A DNA stretch of 64,000 bases from Candidatus Bathyarchaeota archaeon (GTDB taxonomy: Archaea > Thermoproteota > Bathyarchaeia > Bathyarchaeales > Bathycorpusculaceae): positions 62,001 through 126,000 of the forward strand of contig JACAEK010000024.1 in the NCBI GenBank assembly GCA_013388895.1, given 5' to 3'. Below, piece by piece: positions 32,455-41,709 of this stretch; position 1 is the first letter of the stretch, and every line of letters starts with the position of its first letter. Under the pieces are notes generated by a model. It did not search any database and was not told the DNA's origin. It saw only the letters and a program-made list of their open reading frames with translations. The position numbers were made by a program, and so were the translations under genes.

Positions 32455-33447
32455 ATGAAGTCAGGTAAGTGGCTGGGCGAACGAAAAATAATCGAAATCA
32501 TACAAAGCCATCTGGACCTCATGTCAAAGATGTCCATACCTTTCGGCGATGACGTTTCTGCATATGACATTGGAAACGGCAATCTTGCGGTTTTAAAAAC
32601 TGATATGCTTGTTGATAAAACTGATGTGCCGCCGAAAATGAGTCTTTGGCAGGCTGCCCGAAAGGCAGTAGTGATGAATGTTAGCGATTTTGCAGCGAAA
32701 GGTGTCAAACCATTAGCAATTCTTGTTTCGCTAGGTCTGCCTAAAAGTCTGAATACAAAAGATAACATAGAGCAAATTGCGAGTGGACTGAATGCCGGAG
32801 CCCGAGAATATGACACGTATATTCTTGGTGGAGACACAAATGAAGCCTCAGACCTCGTAATTAGCTTATCACTTTTCGGAATAGGAAAAAAGAACAAGAT
32901 TATGCTGCGAGACGGAGCCAAAGTTGGCGATATTGTAGCAGTTACTGGTTTGTTTGGCAAAACATCTGCGGGACTGAAAATTCTTCTAAGTAATTTTGAA
33001 ACATCACGAGAAATTCGTGAAATTCTAATTGATTCAGTCTTAATGCCGCATGCACGATTAAAAGAAGGCTTAGCCCTAAAAAGCACAGGAGCTGTTACTG
33101 CGGCTATTGATTCAAGCGATGGTTTAGCATGGAGCCTCCACGAAATCGCAAAAGCAAGCAAAGTAGGCTTCTTGATAAGTAAGCTTCCAACTGCTGTGGA
33201 AGTGGAAAAATTCGCTAAATGCAATAAGCTCAGTCTCTTAGAGTTGACGCTTTATGGTGGAGAAGAATATGAACTAGTGTTAACAGTAAAGCCTACGCTT
33301 TGGAATAGGGCGCAAAAGGCTGTGGAAGATGTTGGCGGACAACTTTTGCCTATTGGAAAAGTGACTGCTCAAAGACATGTTCGTTTGGAAGTCAAGAGCA
33401 AAAGGCATGTTCTTGAGGCTAGAGGCTGGGAGCATTTCAAAAAATAG
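32455..33447 (+). CDS. thiL: thiamine-monophosphate kinase
   Basis: The 330-residue protein is ThiL, which phosphorylates thiamine monophosphate to the diphosphate with ATP. It shows IPFGDDVSAY near residue 28, KTDMLVDKTDVPPKMSLWQAARKAVVMNVSDFAAKG (metal and substrate site) and LGGDTNEAS. AIDSSDGLAWSL and GGEEYEL near the end are also present. The length is typical. It faces the SCP2-like gene convergently with only a base between their ends. Confidence 0.95.
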   Translation: MKSGKWLGERKIIEIIQSHLDLMSKMSIPFGDDVSAYDIGNGNLAVLKTDMLVDKTDVPPKMSLWQAARKAVVMNVSDFAAKGVKPLAILVSLGLPKSLNTKDNIEQIASGLNAGAREYDTYILGGDTNEASDLVISLSLFGIGKKNKIMLRDGAKVGDIVAVTGLFGKTSAGLKILLSNFETSREIREILIDSVLMPHARLKEGLALKSTGAVTAAIDSSDGLAWSLHEIAKASKVGFLISKLPTAVEVEKFAKCNKLSLLELTLYGGEEYELVLTVKPTLWNRAQKAVEDVGGQLLPIGKVTAQRHVRLEVKSKRHVLEARGWEHFKK

Positions 33448-33448
33448 G

Positions 33449-33826
33449 TTACGAACTGAAAAGCTCTCTGATTCTTGTTTCACCTTGCTGTCCCTTCCAA
33501 CTATGGCTGGTTATCTTGATTTTTCCATCTTTCTCTGCTTGAGCAAAGTGGTTTCTGTCGCGAGTATGATACAGACTTTTTAACGTTTCAAAATCAGCTT
33601 GTATAACAATGTCGGGATTTGCAGAGACATGCTCATCTAATTGAACATTCCCATCTTTAAGAAAGGTGAGAGACACTGCTTGTTGATCTGCAACAATGTT
33701 GATTGTCAGCGGCATAAATATGCGTAAGCCGAGTTCGAGAAACGGCATTTTCGACAATTCTATTTTGATAGCCTTCTCAGCTTCAGCCCGAATTTCTTGT
33801 GCAAATTTGTGGATATCATTTGTCAT
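33449..33826 (-). CDS. SCP2-domain lipid-binding protein
   Basis: The 125-residue protein matches the SCP2 sterol-carrier fold. It has PLTINIVADQQAVSLTFLKDGNVQLDEH, then NPDIVIQADFETLKSLYHTRD, and KIKITSHSWKG near the end. The fold provides a hydrophobic tunnel for lipids or fatty acyl groups. Its natural ligand in archaea is unknown. It is a single gene convergent with thiL. Confidence 0.8.
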   Translation of the reverse strand: MTNDIHKFAQEIRAEAEKAIKIELSKMPFLELGLRIFMPLTINIVADQQAVSLTFLKDGNVQLDEHVSANPDIVIQADFETLKSLYHTRDRNHFAQAEKDGKIKITSHSWKGQQGETRIRELFSS

Positions 33827-33985
33827 AATGACTCACCAGCCTACAGAACTACTATTTTGTTCAAATAAGATTTTTGTTATTATGATTGATTAGGTTTTTG
33901 CTATTTTCACAAGTTTGCATGTTACGCAATTCAAAAATAGTAATGTTTAATTTCAAATCTAACCCTAATTACAATTGGACTATTT

Positions 33986-35059
33986 ATGTCCGATTTGACG
34001 ACATATCCGACGATTCGAAAAGCGACATTTTACGAAAAACTCGCAGGCAACAAAGTGAGGTGTACCTTATGCGAAAGAAAATGCGAGATCCCGCCAAGAG
34101 CCAAAGGATTCTGCAAAACAAGAATGAACGTAGCTGGCGAATTATACACGCTTGTTTACGGAGATTTAAGCGCCATCGAAAGTCGCCCAATAGAAATAAA
34201 ACCCTTCTTTCATTATTGGCCTAGGTCCACTGCCCTCACATTTTCTACGTGGTCCTGCAACATGAACTGCGACTGGTGCCAGAACTTTCATCTGTCAAAA
34301 CTTGAACCGCAACCTGCAAAGGCAATTTATTACTCGCGGGAAAGAATTGTTGAAACAGCCATAGACAAGAAGGACGCAGGCTTGTGTGCAAGTTTTCAAG
34401 AGCCAACACTTCTTTCTGAGTGGGCGATTCCGCTTTTTAAGCAAGGAAAAGAGAGAGGAATAAAATATTGTTGTTACGTTTCAAATGGATACATGACCTT
34501 GGAAGTGCTAAGAGCGCTCTATGAAGCTGGAATGGACGGATTAAAAATTGACATAAAGGGCGACGAAGAAACGTACAGAAAATATTGCGGAGGAGCTGAC
34601 ATAGAGAAGATTTGGAGAAATGCCCATGAAGCCAAACAGCTCGGATTGCATGTAGAAATTGTGAATTTAATCGTCCGAGACGTCAATGACAACGAAGAAG
34701 CATTACAATGGGTCATTGGAAAACATTTAAAAGAAGTAGGCGCTGAAACGCCTCTACACTTCGCACGGTATTTTCCAGCCCACAAATTCAACAATGCACC
34801 CACAAAAACCGACACTTTAGAAAGAGCCTACGAGTTAGCGAAAAAGGCTGGAGTGTCTTATCCCTACGTTGGAAATGTTGCAGGACACAAATATGAAGAC
34901 ACCTATTGCCACAACTGTGGAGAGAAACTGATTCAGAGACGCGAATATAGGATAGTCCGTTACAGGCTTACTGAAGATAAGAAATGCCCAAAATGCGGAA
35001 CGTCGATTCCTATAGTTGGAGAATATTGTGGACGACAAGGATTATACTACAATTATTAA
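33986..35059 (+). CDS. amrS: AmrS-type radical SAM enzyme (AmmeMemoRadiSam system)
   Basis: The 357-residue protein has an N-terminal cysteine group (CTLCERKCEIP, GFCKTR) and radical SAM cysteines CNMNCDWC (C91, C95, C98). SFQEPTLLSEWA near residue 137 and the SAM-binding IDIKGDEETYRKYCGG near residue 190 follow. A C-terminal zinc ribbon has CHNCGEKL and CPKCGTSIP. This matches the AmrS enzymes related to PflA. The usual AmrA/Memo partners are not next to it. Its substrate is undetermined. Confidence 0.88.
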   Translation: MSDLTTYPTIRKATFYEKLAGNKVRCTLCERKCEIPPRAKGFCKTRMNVAGELYTLVYGDLSAIESRPIEIKPFFHYWPRSTALTFSTWSCNMNCDWCQNFHLSKLEPQPAKAIYYSRERIVETAIDKKDAGLCASFQEPTLLSEWAIPLFKQGKERGIKYCCYVSNGYMTLEVLRALYEAGMDGLKIDIKGDEETYRKYCGGADIEKIWRNAHEAKQLGLHVEIVNLIVRDVNDNEEALQWVIGKHLKEVGAETPLHFARYFPAHKFNNAPTKTDTLERAYELAKKAGVSYPYVGNVAGHKYEDTYCHNCGEKLIQRREYRIVRYRLTEDKKCPKCGTSIPIVGEYCGRQGLYYNY

Positions 35060-35274
35060 TGGGGCTTGTGGCGATTCGCGTGTTTTCTGGTATATTTAAC
35101 TATGGTCGTCATCATCAGATCTTACACGAAAACCAGCAACTTCTAAATCTGGTTTCATTATGTGAAAATCCTATTTTGCATGTTGACTTTATGCATTTTC
35201 TGGAGAAAACTTATATGAAAGAGAAAGCGCTTTAATTTCAATCTCGCATCGCAAACAAGAATTTTGGGCGAAAT

Positions 35275-35577
35275 CTATTCCTTCTTAGTTTTGCTGTTCT
35301 TTTCGCGCTTTTTAACAATGGTTACTGATTGCGTCTGCTTTAGCTGTCGAATCTGAGCATTCGGAAAAACGCGTTCAATTTCTGTTCGCAGTTTTGTGAG
35401 GTCTACTTCTCCATAGGTTTTTACATCTACTATTGGTTTTTCGTTTTCATCGTAGCGCACGCATAATGTGTATCCAGCGCCTACTTCGATTTTTGTTGGT
35501 TCAAGTACAAAGCCTAGGTCACCGCATTCTAATTCTGCGACGCCTTCTGTCTCTCGCTTGTGTTTTCTCTCCGCCAT
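35275..35577 (-). CDS. small hypothetical protein with basic tail
   Basis: From ATG 35577 the 100-residue protein has a charged start (ERKHKRETEG), a beta-rich middle and a lysine-rich end (KKREKNSKTKKE). The middle (GFVLEPTKIEVGAGYTLCVRYDENEKP) is followed by VDVKTYGEVDLTKLRTEIERVFPNA. No family is recognised. It lies downstream of and co-oriented with the RuvBL gene with about 70 bases between, so co-transcription is possible. Confidence 0.65.
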   Translation of the reverse strand: MAERKHKRETEGVAELECGDLGFVLEPTKIEVGAGYTLCVRYDENEKPIVDVKTYGEVDLTKLRTEIERVFPNAQIRQLKQTQSVTIVKKREKNSKTKKE

Positions 35578-35651
35578 AAGCAAACCACAACTAAAGAAAA
35601 GCGACAGTGCCGAATTAAAGGTTATTGCGTTGAAATAGTGATTGATAGTCT

Positions 35652-37031
35652 TTAGTGCATCATCATTTTTTCTTCATATTTTCTCAGGTATTCCGCAGCT
35701 TCACCGATGTCCATGAACAAGTCGTCCACACGCTGTACATCTTCGATTGTGACTTTTCCTTTTTTAGCTGACTTGGCGTTTTGCGCAGCTAAGCTTAGTA
35801 GTTGAACAACATAGCGTAGTGAACTTTTGGCGCCTATATCTGCAAGTTTTTCAAGCGCATTCTTTTCCAGCTTAATTTTTTCTTCGTTAGAACGTATTTT
35901 CAATATTTCTTTTACACTTTCAACATCGTAAGGCTGAGTTGCAATTATAACTGAACGGTCTATGAGGTCTATGGGAAATCCTAATGGGCTTTTTATGTCT
36001 GTTCCGCGGATCTTGGCCACGCCTCTGTTTGTTGCGAGAATTATTATTGGCACAAGTTCGCTTTCCATAGCTCTGCCTAAGAAGCTGAAAGCCTCTAGGT
36101 CGAGAAGATGTGAGTCGTCTATGAATAGGACTCCCGGGTGGATGAAGCCTTTTCCAGCGTCTATCCACTCTTTTACTTGTTGATCCACTGCCATTCGCAC
36201 TTCTGTGTCGATTTCTTTCTGTTCGGAGCCGCTGAAAAACATGGAGAAAAATCCGCCTGAACGTTGCCGAGCGTTTAATTCGTCCAAATCGTTTAGCGTT
36301 AGCATGTATACGAATTCTTTTTCTTTTAGGACTTTGCCGTTTGGACGTGGAATTTTGCGTGTAGTGTCAACATCATAGGTTTTTCCTTTCGCACTTTCCA
36401 AACTCAAGCCTAAATTTGCTACTCTGCCGCTCTCAGCGTCTATTTGAACAACATGTCCTTCCGATATGTTCTCCTGAATTATTTGTTGAGCAATTGATGC
36501 ACCTGCTTCGATGGTCTTTTCTTCTTCGCTCGTTCGCAAGGTTAAGCGTACGCTTTCCGGGACCTTTTGGTAGGGGTTGTATGGATGTGGAGCAGTTTTG
36601 ATGTCTACTTGTGCTAGTTCACCTTCGTAGACTTTACGCATTTCATGAATTTCGATGCCTATGCATTTGCGTATTGCTTCGATGAGGATTTCGGTTTTTT
36701 TGCGTTCGCTACTGTAGACTTCGCTTCCGCTCATCTGGATAAACGGCACGTTAGCGCCCAGTTCGCGGGACACTGCCACAGCAATGGCGGTTTTGCCTGT
36801 GCCTGGTGGCCCTGCGAAAATTATGCATTTTCCGCTGAGTTTGCCCTCTTTTATCATTCTGACGACTAAGCCGGCGGCTTCTCGGGCGTTTTCTTGACCT
36901 ACCATGCCGTCTTTTATTTTAATCGCCTTTAGGGTCTCGTTTAAGCCTAAGCCCTTGATGTGGGTGTGTGCACCTATGCGTTCGAATTTTGTTTTTGGGG
37001 TTGAGGGTAATTCCTTTATTGATGCATTCAT
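35652..37031 (-). CDS. RuvB-like AAA+ ATPase (TIP49/RuvBL)
   Basis: The 459-residue protein is an archaeal homologue of RuvBL1/2. It has Walker A GPPGTGKT (74-81), Walker B VLFIDDSHLLDLEAF (about 301-315), sensor region LATNRG near residue 333, and arginine/sensor 2 SSLRYVVQLL near residue 400. An OB-fold insertion domain between them (about residues 130-240) is characteristic. In canonical RuvBL the Walker B reads DEVH; here it is DDSH, so the catalytic Glu is an Asp (D306). It probably remodels DNA- or RNA-protein complexes; archaeal substrates are unknown. Confidence 0.93.
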   Translation of the reverse strand: MNASIKELPSTPKTKFERIGAHTHIKGLGLNETLKAIKIKDGMVGQENAREAAGLVVRMIKEGKLSGKCIIFAGPPGTGKTAIAVAVSRELGANVPFIQMSGSEVYSSERKKTEILIEAIRKCIGIEIHEMRKVYEGELAQVDIKTAPHPYNPYQKVPESVRLTLRTSEEEKTIEAGASIAQQIIQENISEGHVVQIDAESGRVANLGLSLESAKGKTYDVDTTRKIPRPNGKVLKEKEFVYMLTLNDLDELNARQRSGGFFSMFFSGSEQKEIDTEVRMAVDQQVKEWIDAGKGFIHPGVLFIDDSHLLDLEAFSFLGRAMESELVPIIILATNRGVAKIRGTDIKSPLGFPIDLIDRSVIIATQPYDVESVKEILKIRSNEEKIKLEKNALEKLADIGAKSSLRYVVQLLSLAAQNAKSAKKGKVTIEDVQRVDDLFMDIGEAAEYLRKYEEKMMMH

Positions 37032-37087
37032 GGTTTGTGTTTCACCTCTTTTTGGATGCTAGTGTGTGTCTTATGTGAAATTTTTCT

Positions 37088-37651
37088 TTAATATAAATTT
37101 GACTTTTTATCTAGTAGGTAGTTTAGAATTGTTATGCATGAAGCTGCCAAGTAGGTGTGTTTTCCGAGGCTGATTTTTTCTCCGTAGCGTAGTGCAAATG
37201 TTTCGGCTTTTTTGGGTAAGCCCACGTGGTCGCCTAGGACGAATACTGGTTTGTCGCCCATTTCAACTTTGGTTATGTCTGTGCCGTGTTCTTCAAGGAC
37301 ATAGATTTGTGATATTCCAGCCTTGGCTTTAAGTATGGTTTCGAAGCTGGTTTTGGCTAAGCTGATGCCTGGGTGCTGTTTGCCTGACAAGACTTTTTTT
37401 AGGATTTGCTGCCATGTTTGCTGGTCTGTGCGGACATCATGAAGGGTTTCACCGTTTATCCGTAGGTGTAATGGTGGTGATGGTGGTCCATTTAGGATTG
37501 CGTGGAAGACTACGTTTTTGCGTATGGCGTGAGATAGGAAAAAAGCTGCGACTGCACATTCGACGGCTATATCTAAACGACCAGCATCACGCAGATTAAC
37601 CCAGTTAGTATCTGTACGACCTAAACGAGAAAACAAAACAAACTCACGCAT
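37088..37651 (-). CDS. trmY: tRNA (pseudouridine54-N1)-methyltransferase TrmY
   Basis: The 187-residue SPOUT enzyme makes N1-methylpseudouridine at position 54 of archaeal tRNA. It has the N-terminal REFVLFSRLGRTD and LRDAGRLDIAVECAVAAFFLSH near residue 20. The knot region FVLGDHVGLPKKAE near residue 136 and ISLGKHTYLAASCITILN follow. A TATA-like ATTTAAATTTG (about 37685-37694) and GAGGAAACC ahead of its ATG lie inside the extended 3' end of the biotin-carrier gene, with which it overlaps by 31 bases. Confidence 0.95.
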   Translation of the reverse strand: MREFVLFSRLGRTDTNWVNLRDAGRLDIAVECAVAAFFLSHAIRKNVVFHAILNGPPSPPLHLRINGETLHDVRTDQQTWQQILKKVLSGKQHPGISLAKTSFETILKAKAGISQIYVLEEHGTDITKVEMGDKPVFVLGDHVGLPKKAETFALRYGEKISLGKHTYLAASCITILNYLLDKKSNLY

Positions 37652-38334
37652 GCGGTTTCCTCGAAAATATTAAGGTGGGATGCAAATTTAAATTCAGCTT
37701 TATTTTCATAACAAAGACGCAAGGGAAAAATTACAAAACCCGAGTCCGCCCTCACACAAAAGACAAGCACAATAACTCCAGAACAGAAGTGCATATATTT
37801 GATGATAACCAATACATCTCCTTTATTCACAACAGTGCCTTCACGAACCCGAATTTCACTCACAATCCCACCTTCTGACGCAACAATCTCATTCTGCATC
37901 TTCATAGCCTCCAAAACACAAACACACCCACCCCTCACAACCTTCTTGCCAACACTAACATTCAACAACACAATTCTACCCGCAATCGGAGCCACCACAA
38001 CACCCTTCCCAACAGCCAAACCACCCACAGATTTCCTAGCACCAAGCACCACAGGCTCCGACTTCACAACAGCTGCTTTCACAACTCTAGGTTGACACAG
38101 AACATCAAAAACTATTCCACCACTCTTAACCAGAAGCCAGCCCGCTTTAGCCCTCTCTACATCCAGCAAAAAAACGTCACCATTAACCTCAATCGGAAAA
38201 CTCCTACCCTGAGCCAAACCAAGCTTAACCCTAACAGTCTTACCGTTTACCTCAACCAAAAAACTATTCCCATTCCTTTCCAAAACCTTAACACTATGCG
38301 GCTTATTATTCACAAAAACCTCATGACCCATCAA
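37621..38334 (-). CDS. biotin carboxyl carrier protein with unusual C-terminal extension
   Basis: The first 178 residues look like a biotin carrier. The leading domain (about 1-80) is beta-rich. The biotinyl domain (110-178) has the carboxylation site EAMKM with Lys145. Normal members end near GDVLVII. Here no stop follows, and the frame continues for about 59 residues (cysteine- and phenylalanine-rich, no known domain) past the trmY start. The extension may reflect a lost stop or a base error. The gene's start overlaps the biotin carboxylase stop by four bases (ATGA), so they form an operon. Confidence 0.88.
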   Translation of the reverse strand: MMGHEVFVNNKPHSVKVLERNGNSFLVEVNGKTVRVKLGLAQGRSFPIEVNGDVFLLDVERAKAGWLLVKSGGIVFDVLCQPRVVKAAVVKSEPVVLGARKSVGGLAVGKGVVVAPIAGRIVLLNVSVGKKVVRGGCVCVLEAMKMQNEIVASEGGIVSEIRVREGTVVNKGDVLVIIKYMHFCSGVIVLVFCVRADSGFVIFPLRLCYENKAEFKFASHLNIFEETACVSLFCFLV

Positions 38335-39842
38335 AGCAGCCTTCCCCCCCTTCTCATCCTCTCAACTAATTTCCACTTAGAAACCGCCTCAGACTCTCTT
38401 CTAGGAATCACCGCATGAACCTCACCTCTTTCCATCTGACCAACTAGAACAGCAGCAAGAGCAGCGATTTCCTCTGTCTCTAAGGTCTGTCTTGGCAAAA
38501 CTTCCCCCATCACTTCCTCAATGAAGTTTATGTGAATATCTCCCTTAAGGAAACACTCATTCTCCATAATCTTCTTATGAAAAGGAACAGTAGTCTTAAC
38601 ACCCTCTATAACAAATTCGTTCAAAGCATTTCTCATCCGCTGCACACATTCATCGCGGTTCGAACCCCAAACAGCAAGCTTCATTATCAAAGGATCATAA
38701 AAAACCGAAATGGAGTAGCCCGCATAGATGTGAGTGTCAACTCTCACTCCTGGACCACCAGGCAAATGAAGACTTGTGACAGTCCCCGGAGAAGGAATAA
38801 AATCGTTGTATGGGTCTTCAGCATTAATCCTACAATTTATTGCATGTCCACGCCTGATGATGCCCCTTTGATTATACTCAATCTTCTCATCAGCCGCAAT
38901 GCGAATTTGGGCTTTCACAATGTCTATGCCTGTAACCATCTCAGTAATGAGGTGTTCAACTTGAAGCCGCGTGTTCATCTCCAAAAAATAGTACCGTCTA
39001 CTCTGGTCAACTAGAAACTCAACTGTCCCCGCGCCAACATAATTTACAGCTTCTGCAATTTTCACAGCTGCCTTTCCCATTTCTTCCCTCAGTTTATCAG
39101 TCATTAATGTGGACGGTGTTTCCTCGACAAGTTTTTGATATCTCCTCTGGAGAGAGCATTCCCGTTCCCCAAGATGAATAATGTTTCCATGATTATCGGC
39201 TAGAATCTGAAACTCTATGTGCCTCGCTCTTGGAAGAAACTTCTCCACATAGATTTCTCGACTACCAAAAGAGGACTCGGCCTCCAAAATCGCTACGGCC
39301 AAAATTCTGTGAAGCTCATCTCTATCCACGACCATGCGCATTCCCTTTCCGCCTCCGCCATAGACAGCCTTGACCAAAACAGGATACCCAACTTTTTCCG
39401 CCATTTCCACTGCCTCCTCAATATCTCGAGCTGGCTCCAAGCTTCCAGGAATTATCGGTACCCTCGTGTTAGAAGCAATTTTGCGAGCTTCCACTTTGCT
39501 GCCCATTTTCTGCAAAATCTCTCTTGAAGGTCCAATGAATTTGATGTTGTTTTGCTCACAAGCTTTCGCAAACGCGGGTATCTGAGAGAGAAAGCCATAA
39601 CCAGGATGTATTGCTTCGCATCCAGATTTCTTGACCACTTCTATGATCTTGTTAATGTTCAGATAGCTTTTGGCCGGTTCAGCAGGTCCTATGCAGTAGC
39701 TTTCATCTGCATATCGCACATGCAAAGACTCAACATCAGCTTCAGAATAGACAGCGACTGTTTTCGCTCCCAATTCTCTGCAAGCCCTAATCACTCTAAT
39801 GGCTATTTCCCCGCGATTAGCAACCAAGATTTTCGTGAACAT
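38331..39842 (-). CDS. biotin carboxylase (acetyl-/propionyl-CoA or pyruvate carboxylase subunit)
   Basis: The 503-residue protein has the ATP-grasp biotin carboxylase fold. It has KILVANRGEIAIRVIRACRELG at the start, then EAIHPGYGFLSQ near residue 75 and VKAVYGGGGKGMRMV near residue 158. EKFLPRARHIEFQILAD, RECSLQRRYQKL and EMNTRLQVEH (catalytic) follow. It carboxylates the biotin of the adjacent carrier protein using ATP and bicarbonate. The carboxyltransferase that would define the end product (acetyl-CoA, propionyl-CoA or pyruvate) is not in the window. A divergent promoter lies between it and the fumarate reductase. Confidence 0.95.
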   Translation of the reverse strand: MFTKILVANRGEIAIRVIRACRELGAKTVAVYSEADVESLHVRYADESYCIGPAEPAKSYLNINKIIEVVKKSGCEAIHPGYGFLSQIPAFAKACEQNNIKFIGPSREILQKMGSKVEARKIASNTRVPIIPGSLEPARDIEEAVEMAEKVGYPVLVKAVYGGGGKGMRMVVDRDELHRILAVAILEAESSFGSREIYVEKFLPRARHIEFQILADNHGNIIHLGERECSLQRRYQKLVEETPSTLMTDKLREEMGKAAVKIAEAVNYVGAGTVEFLVDQSRRYYFLEMNTRLQVEHLITEMVTGIDIVKAQIRIAADEKIEYNQRGIIRRGHAINCRINAEDPYNDFIPSPGTVTSLHLPGGPGVRVDTHIYAGYSISVFYDPLIMKLAVWGSNRDECVQRMRNALNEFVIEGVKTTVPFHKKIMENECFLKGDIHINFIEEVMGEVLPRQTLETEEIAALAAVLVGQMERGEVHAVIPRRESEAVSKWKLVERMRRGGRLL

Positions 39843-39993
39843 TCTCAGTCCCTTCTACCCACTAACAGACATATCTATTTTCACAGACCAATTAGACTTT
39901 AGTCAAAATAAATATTCTTACAGCCAGAAAAACTGGAAAAACTATAAAGGTTAGGTTAATAACTTAGTTTTTTCCAAATAGGTGGATAATATA

Positions 39994-41694
39994 ATGGAAA
40001 AGCATACTCACGACATACTCATTATTGGAGCAGGCCTAGCCGGTTTAAGAGCTGCAGTTGCAGCCACTGAAATCAGCAATAACCTTGACATAGCTGTTAT
40101 TTCGAAGCTTCATCCGTTGCGTTCGCATTCTGTTTGTGCGCAAGGTGGAACAGGCGCTGTAATGCGAGAAAAAGACTCTTTTGATTTGCATGCTTTTGAC
40201 ACTGTTAAGGGAGCTGATTATCTCGCAGACCAAGATGCTGTGGAATTCTTCGTCAAAAACTCGCCGAAAGAAATAGTATTAACGGAACATTGGGGATGTC
40301 CGTGGAGCCGTACACCAGATGGAAAAATAGACCAACGCCCTTTCGGCGGGCACACATTCCCAAGAGCCTGCTTTGCAGCAGATATGACAGGCTTTCATGA
40401 AATGCATGCGCTATATGGAAAAGCCACCTCATACAGTAATGTCAAATTCTATGATGAATGGTTTGCCACATCAATAATAGTCGAAAACAACACGGCAGTG
40501 GGCTTAACAGCCATAGAAATGAAAACAGGCAAAATGCAAGCGTTCCAGACAAAAGCAATTATAATGGCGACAGGCGGACATGAACGCATATACGAATTCA
40601 CAACGTTTTCGCACACAACAACGGGTGACGGAATGGCAATGGCTTATTATGCAGGCGCACCATTAATGGACATGGAATTTGTCCAATTCCACCCAACTGG
40701 CTTAGTTCCTTCGGGAGTGTTGATAACTGAAGGAGCCCGCGGAGAAGGAGGATTTCTGCTCAATTCCAAGGGCGAACGTTTTATGAAGAATTATGCTGCA
40801 GAAAAAATGGAGTTGGCGCCCCGCGACGTTATTTCCAGAGCAGAACAAGCAGAAATTTTGGATGGCAGAGGATTAGAAGGACCATACGGACCTTACATAG
40901 CCTTAGACCTCAGACATTTAGGTGAAGAAAAAATAAACGAGCGACTACCGCTCATACGCGATGTCGCGATAAAGCTTGGCGGGGTAGACCCAGTAAAAGA
41001 ATACATACCAATACGACCAGCTGCGCACTATTCGATGGGTGGAATCCGCACTAACATGAAGACAGAAACGCCAATCAAAGGCTTGTATGCTGCTGGAGAA
41101 TGCGCATGCATCAGCGTGCATGGTGCAAACAGATTGGGCACAAACTCCACAGCCGAATGCCTGGTTTTTGGGGCTGTTGCAGGCGAAGAAGCCGCAAAAC
41201 ACGCATCAAACAGCAGTTTCCATGAGATTTCACAACAGACAGTATTGGCTGAAGAGAAAAGAGTTTTCGACGAAATTTTGGGCAATGAAGGCGACGAAAG
41301 AAGCCCAGTCATCAGAGACGAAATGAGACGCATTATGAACACAAAAGTTTGGATATTCAGAAAAGGCGACGAACTCGAAAACGCATTGAAAGAAATAAGA
41401 CAGCTTAAACAAAGATTTAAGAAAATGAAGGTTGAAGACAAGAGCAGACCATTCAACGGAGGTCTTTTGGACGCTTTGCAGTTGGGTTTCATGCTGGATT
41501 TAGCGGAAGTCACCACATTAAGCGCACTTGCGAGAACAGAATCCAGAGGCGCACATTCAAGACGTGACTATCCGAAACGTGATGACGAACACTGGTTAAA
41601 ACATACTTTGGCATATCAGACTAAAGATGACCCAAGACTCGAGTACATTCCAGTTACGATAACGAAGTGGCCGCCAGCCGCACGAACCTATTAG
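39994..41694 (+). CDS. tfrA: fumarate reductase/succinate dehydrogenase flavoprotein subunit (TfrA/SdhA-type)
   Basis: From ATG 39994 (AGGTGGA upstream) the 566-residue protein has an N-terminal FAD fold [15 protein letters not shown]. The covalent-FAD histidine region [11 protein letters not shown], the substrate-site FHPTG, and [19 protein letters not shown] follow. [10 protein letters not shown] and [17 protein letters not shown] are near residues 350-385. It reduces fumarate (or oxidises succinate) with electrons from its FeS subunit. No membrane-anchor genes are near, which favours a soluble thiol:fumarate reductase-like enzyme. That is an inference. Confidence 0.92.
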   Translation: MEKHTHDILIIGAGLAGLRAAVAATEISNNLDIAVISKLHPLRSHSVCAQGGTGAVMREKDSFDLHAFDTVKGADYLADQDAVEFFVKNSPKEIVLTEHWGCPWSRTPDGKIDQRPFGGHTFPRACFAADMTGFHEMHALYGKATSYSNVKFYDEWFATSIIVENNTAVGLTAIEMKTGKMQAFQTKAIIMATGGHERIYEFTTFSHTTTGDGMAMAYYAGAPLMDMEFVQFHPTGLVPSGVLITEGARGEGGFLLNSKGERFMKNYAAEKMELAPRDVISRAEQAEILDGRGLEGPYGPYIALDLRHLGEEKINERLPLIRDVAIKLGGVDPVKEYIPIRPAAHYSMGGIRTNMKTETPIKGLYAAGECACISVHGANRLGTNSTAECLVFGAVAGEEAAKHASNSSFHEISQQTVLAEEKRVFDEILGNEGDERSPVIRDEMRRIMNTKVWIFRKGDELENALKEIRQLKQRFKKMKVEDKSRPFNGGLLDALQLGFMLDLAEVTTLSALARTESRGAHSRRDYPKRDDEHWLKHTLAYQTKDDPRLEYIPVTITKWPPAARTY

Positions 41695-41709
41695 AAGCAG
41701 GTGAATGAC

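Noticed and set aside
35060-35274. Plus-strand frame after amrS
   Set aside because: It has no ribosome-binding site, no recognisable composition, and no similarity to a family.
37799-38418. Plus-strand frames opposite the biotin carrier gene
   Set aside because: They are threonine/proline-rich shadows of the carrier and carboxylase genes with no signals.
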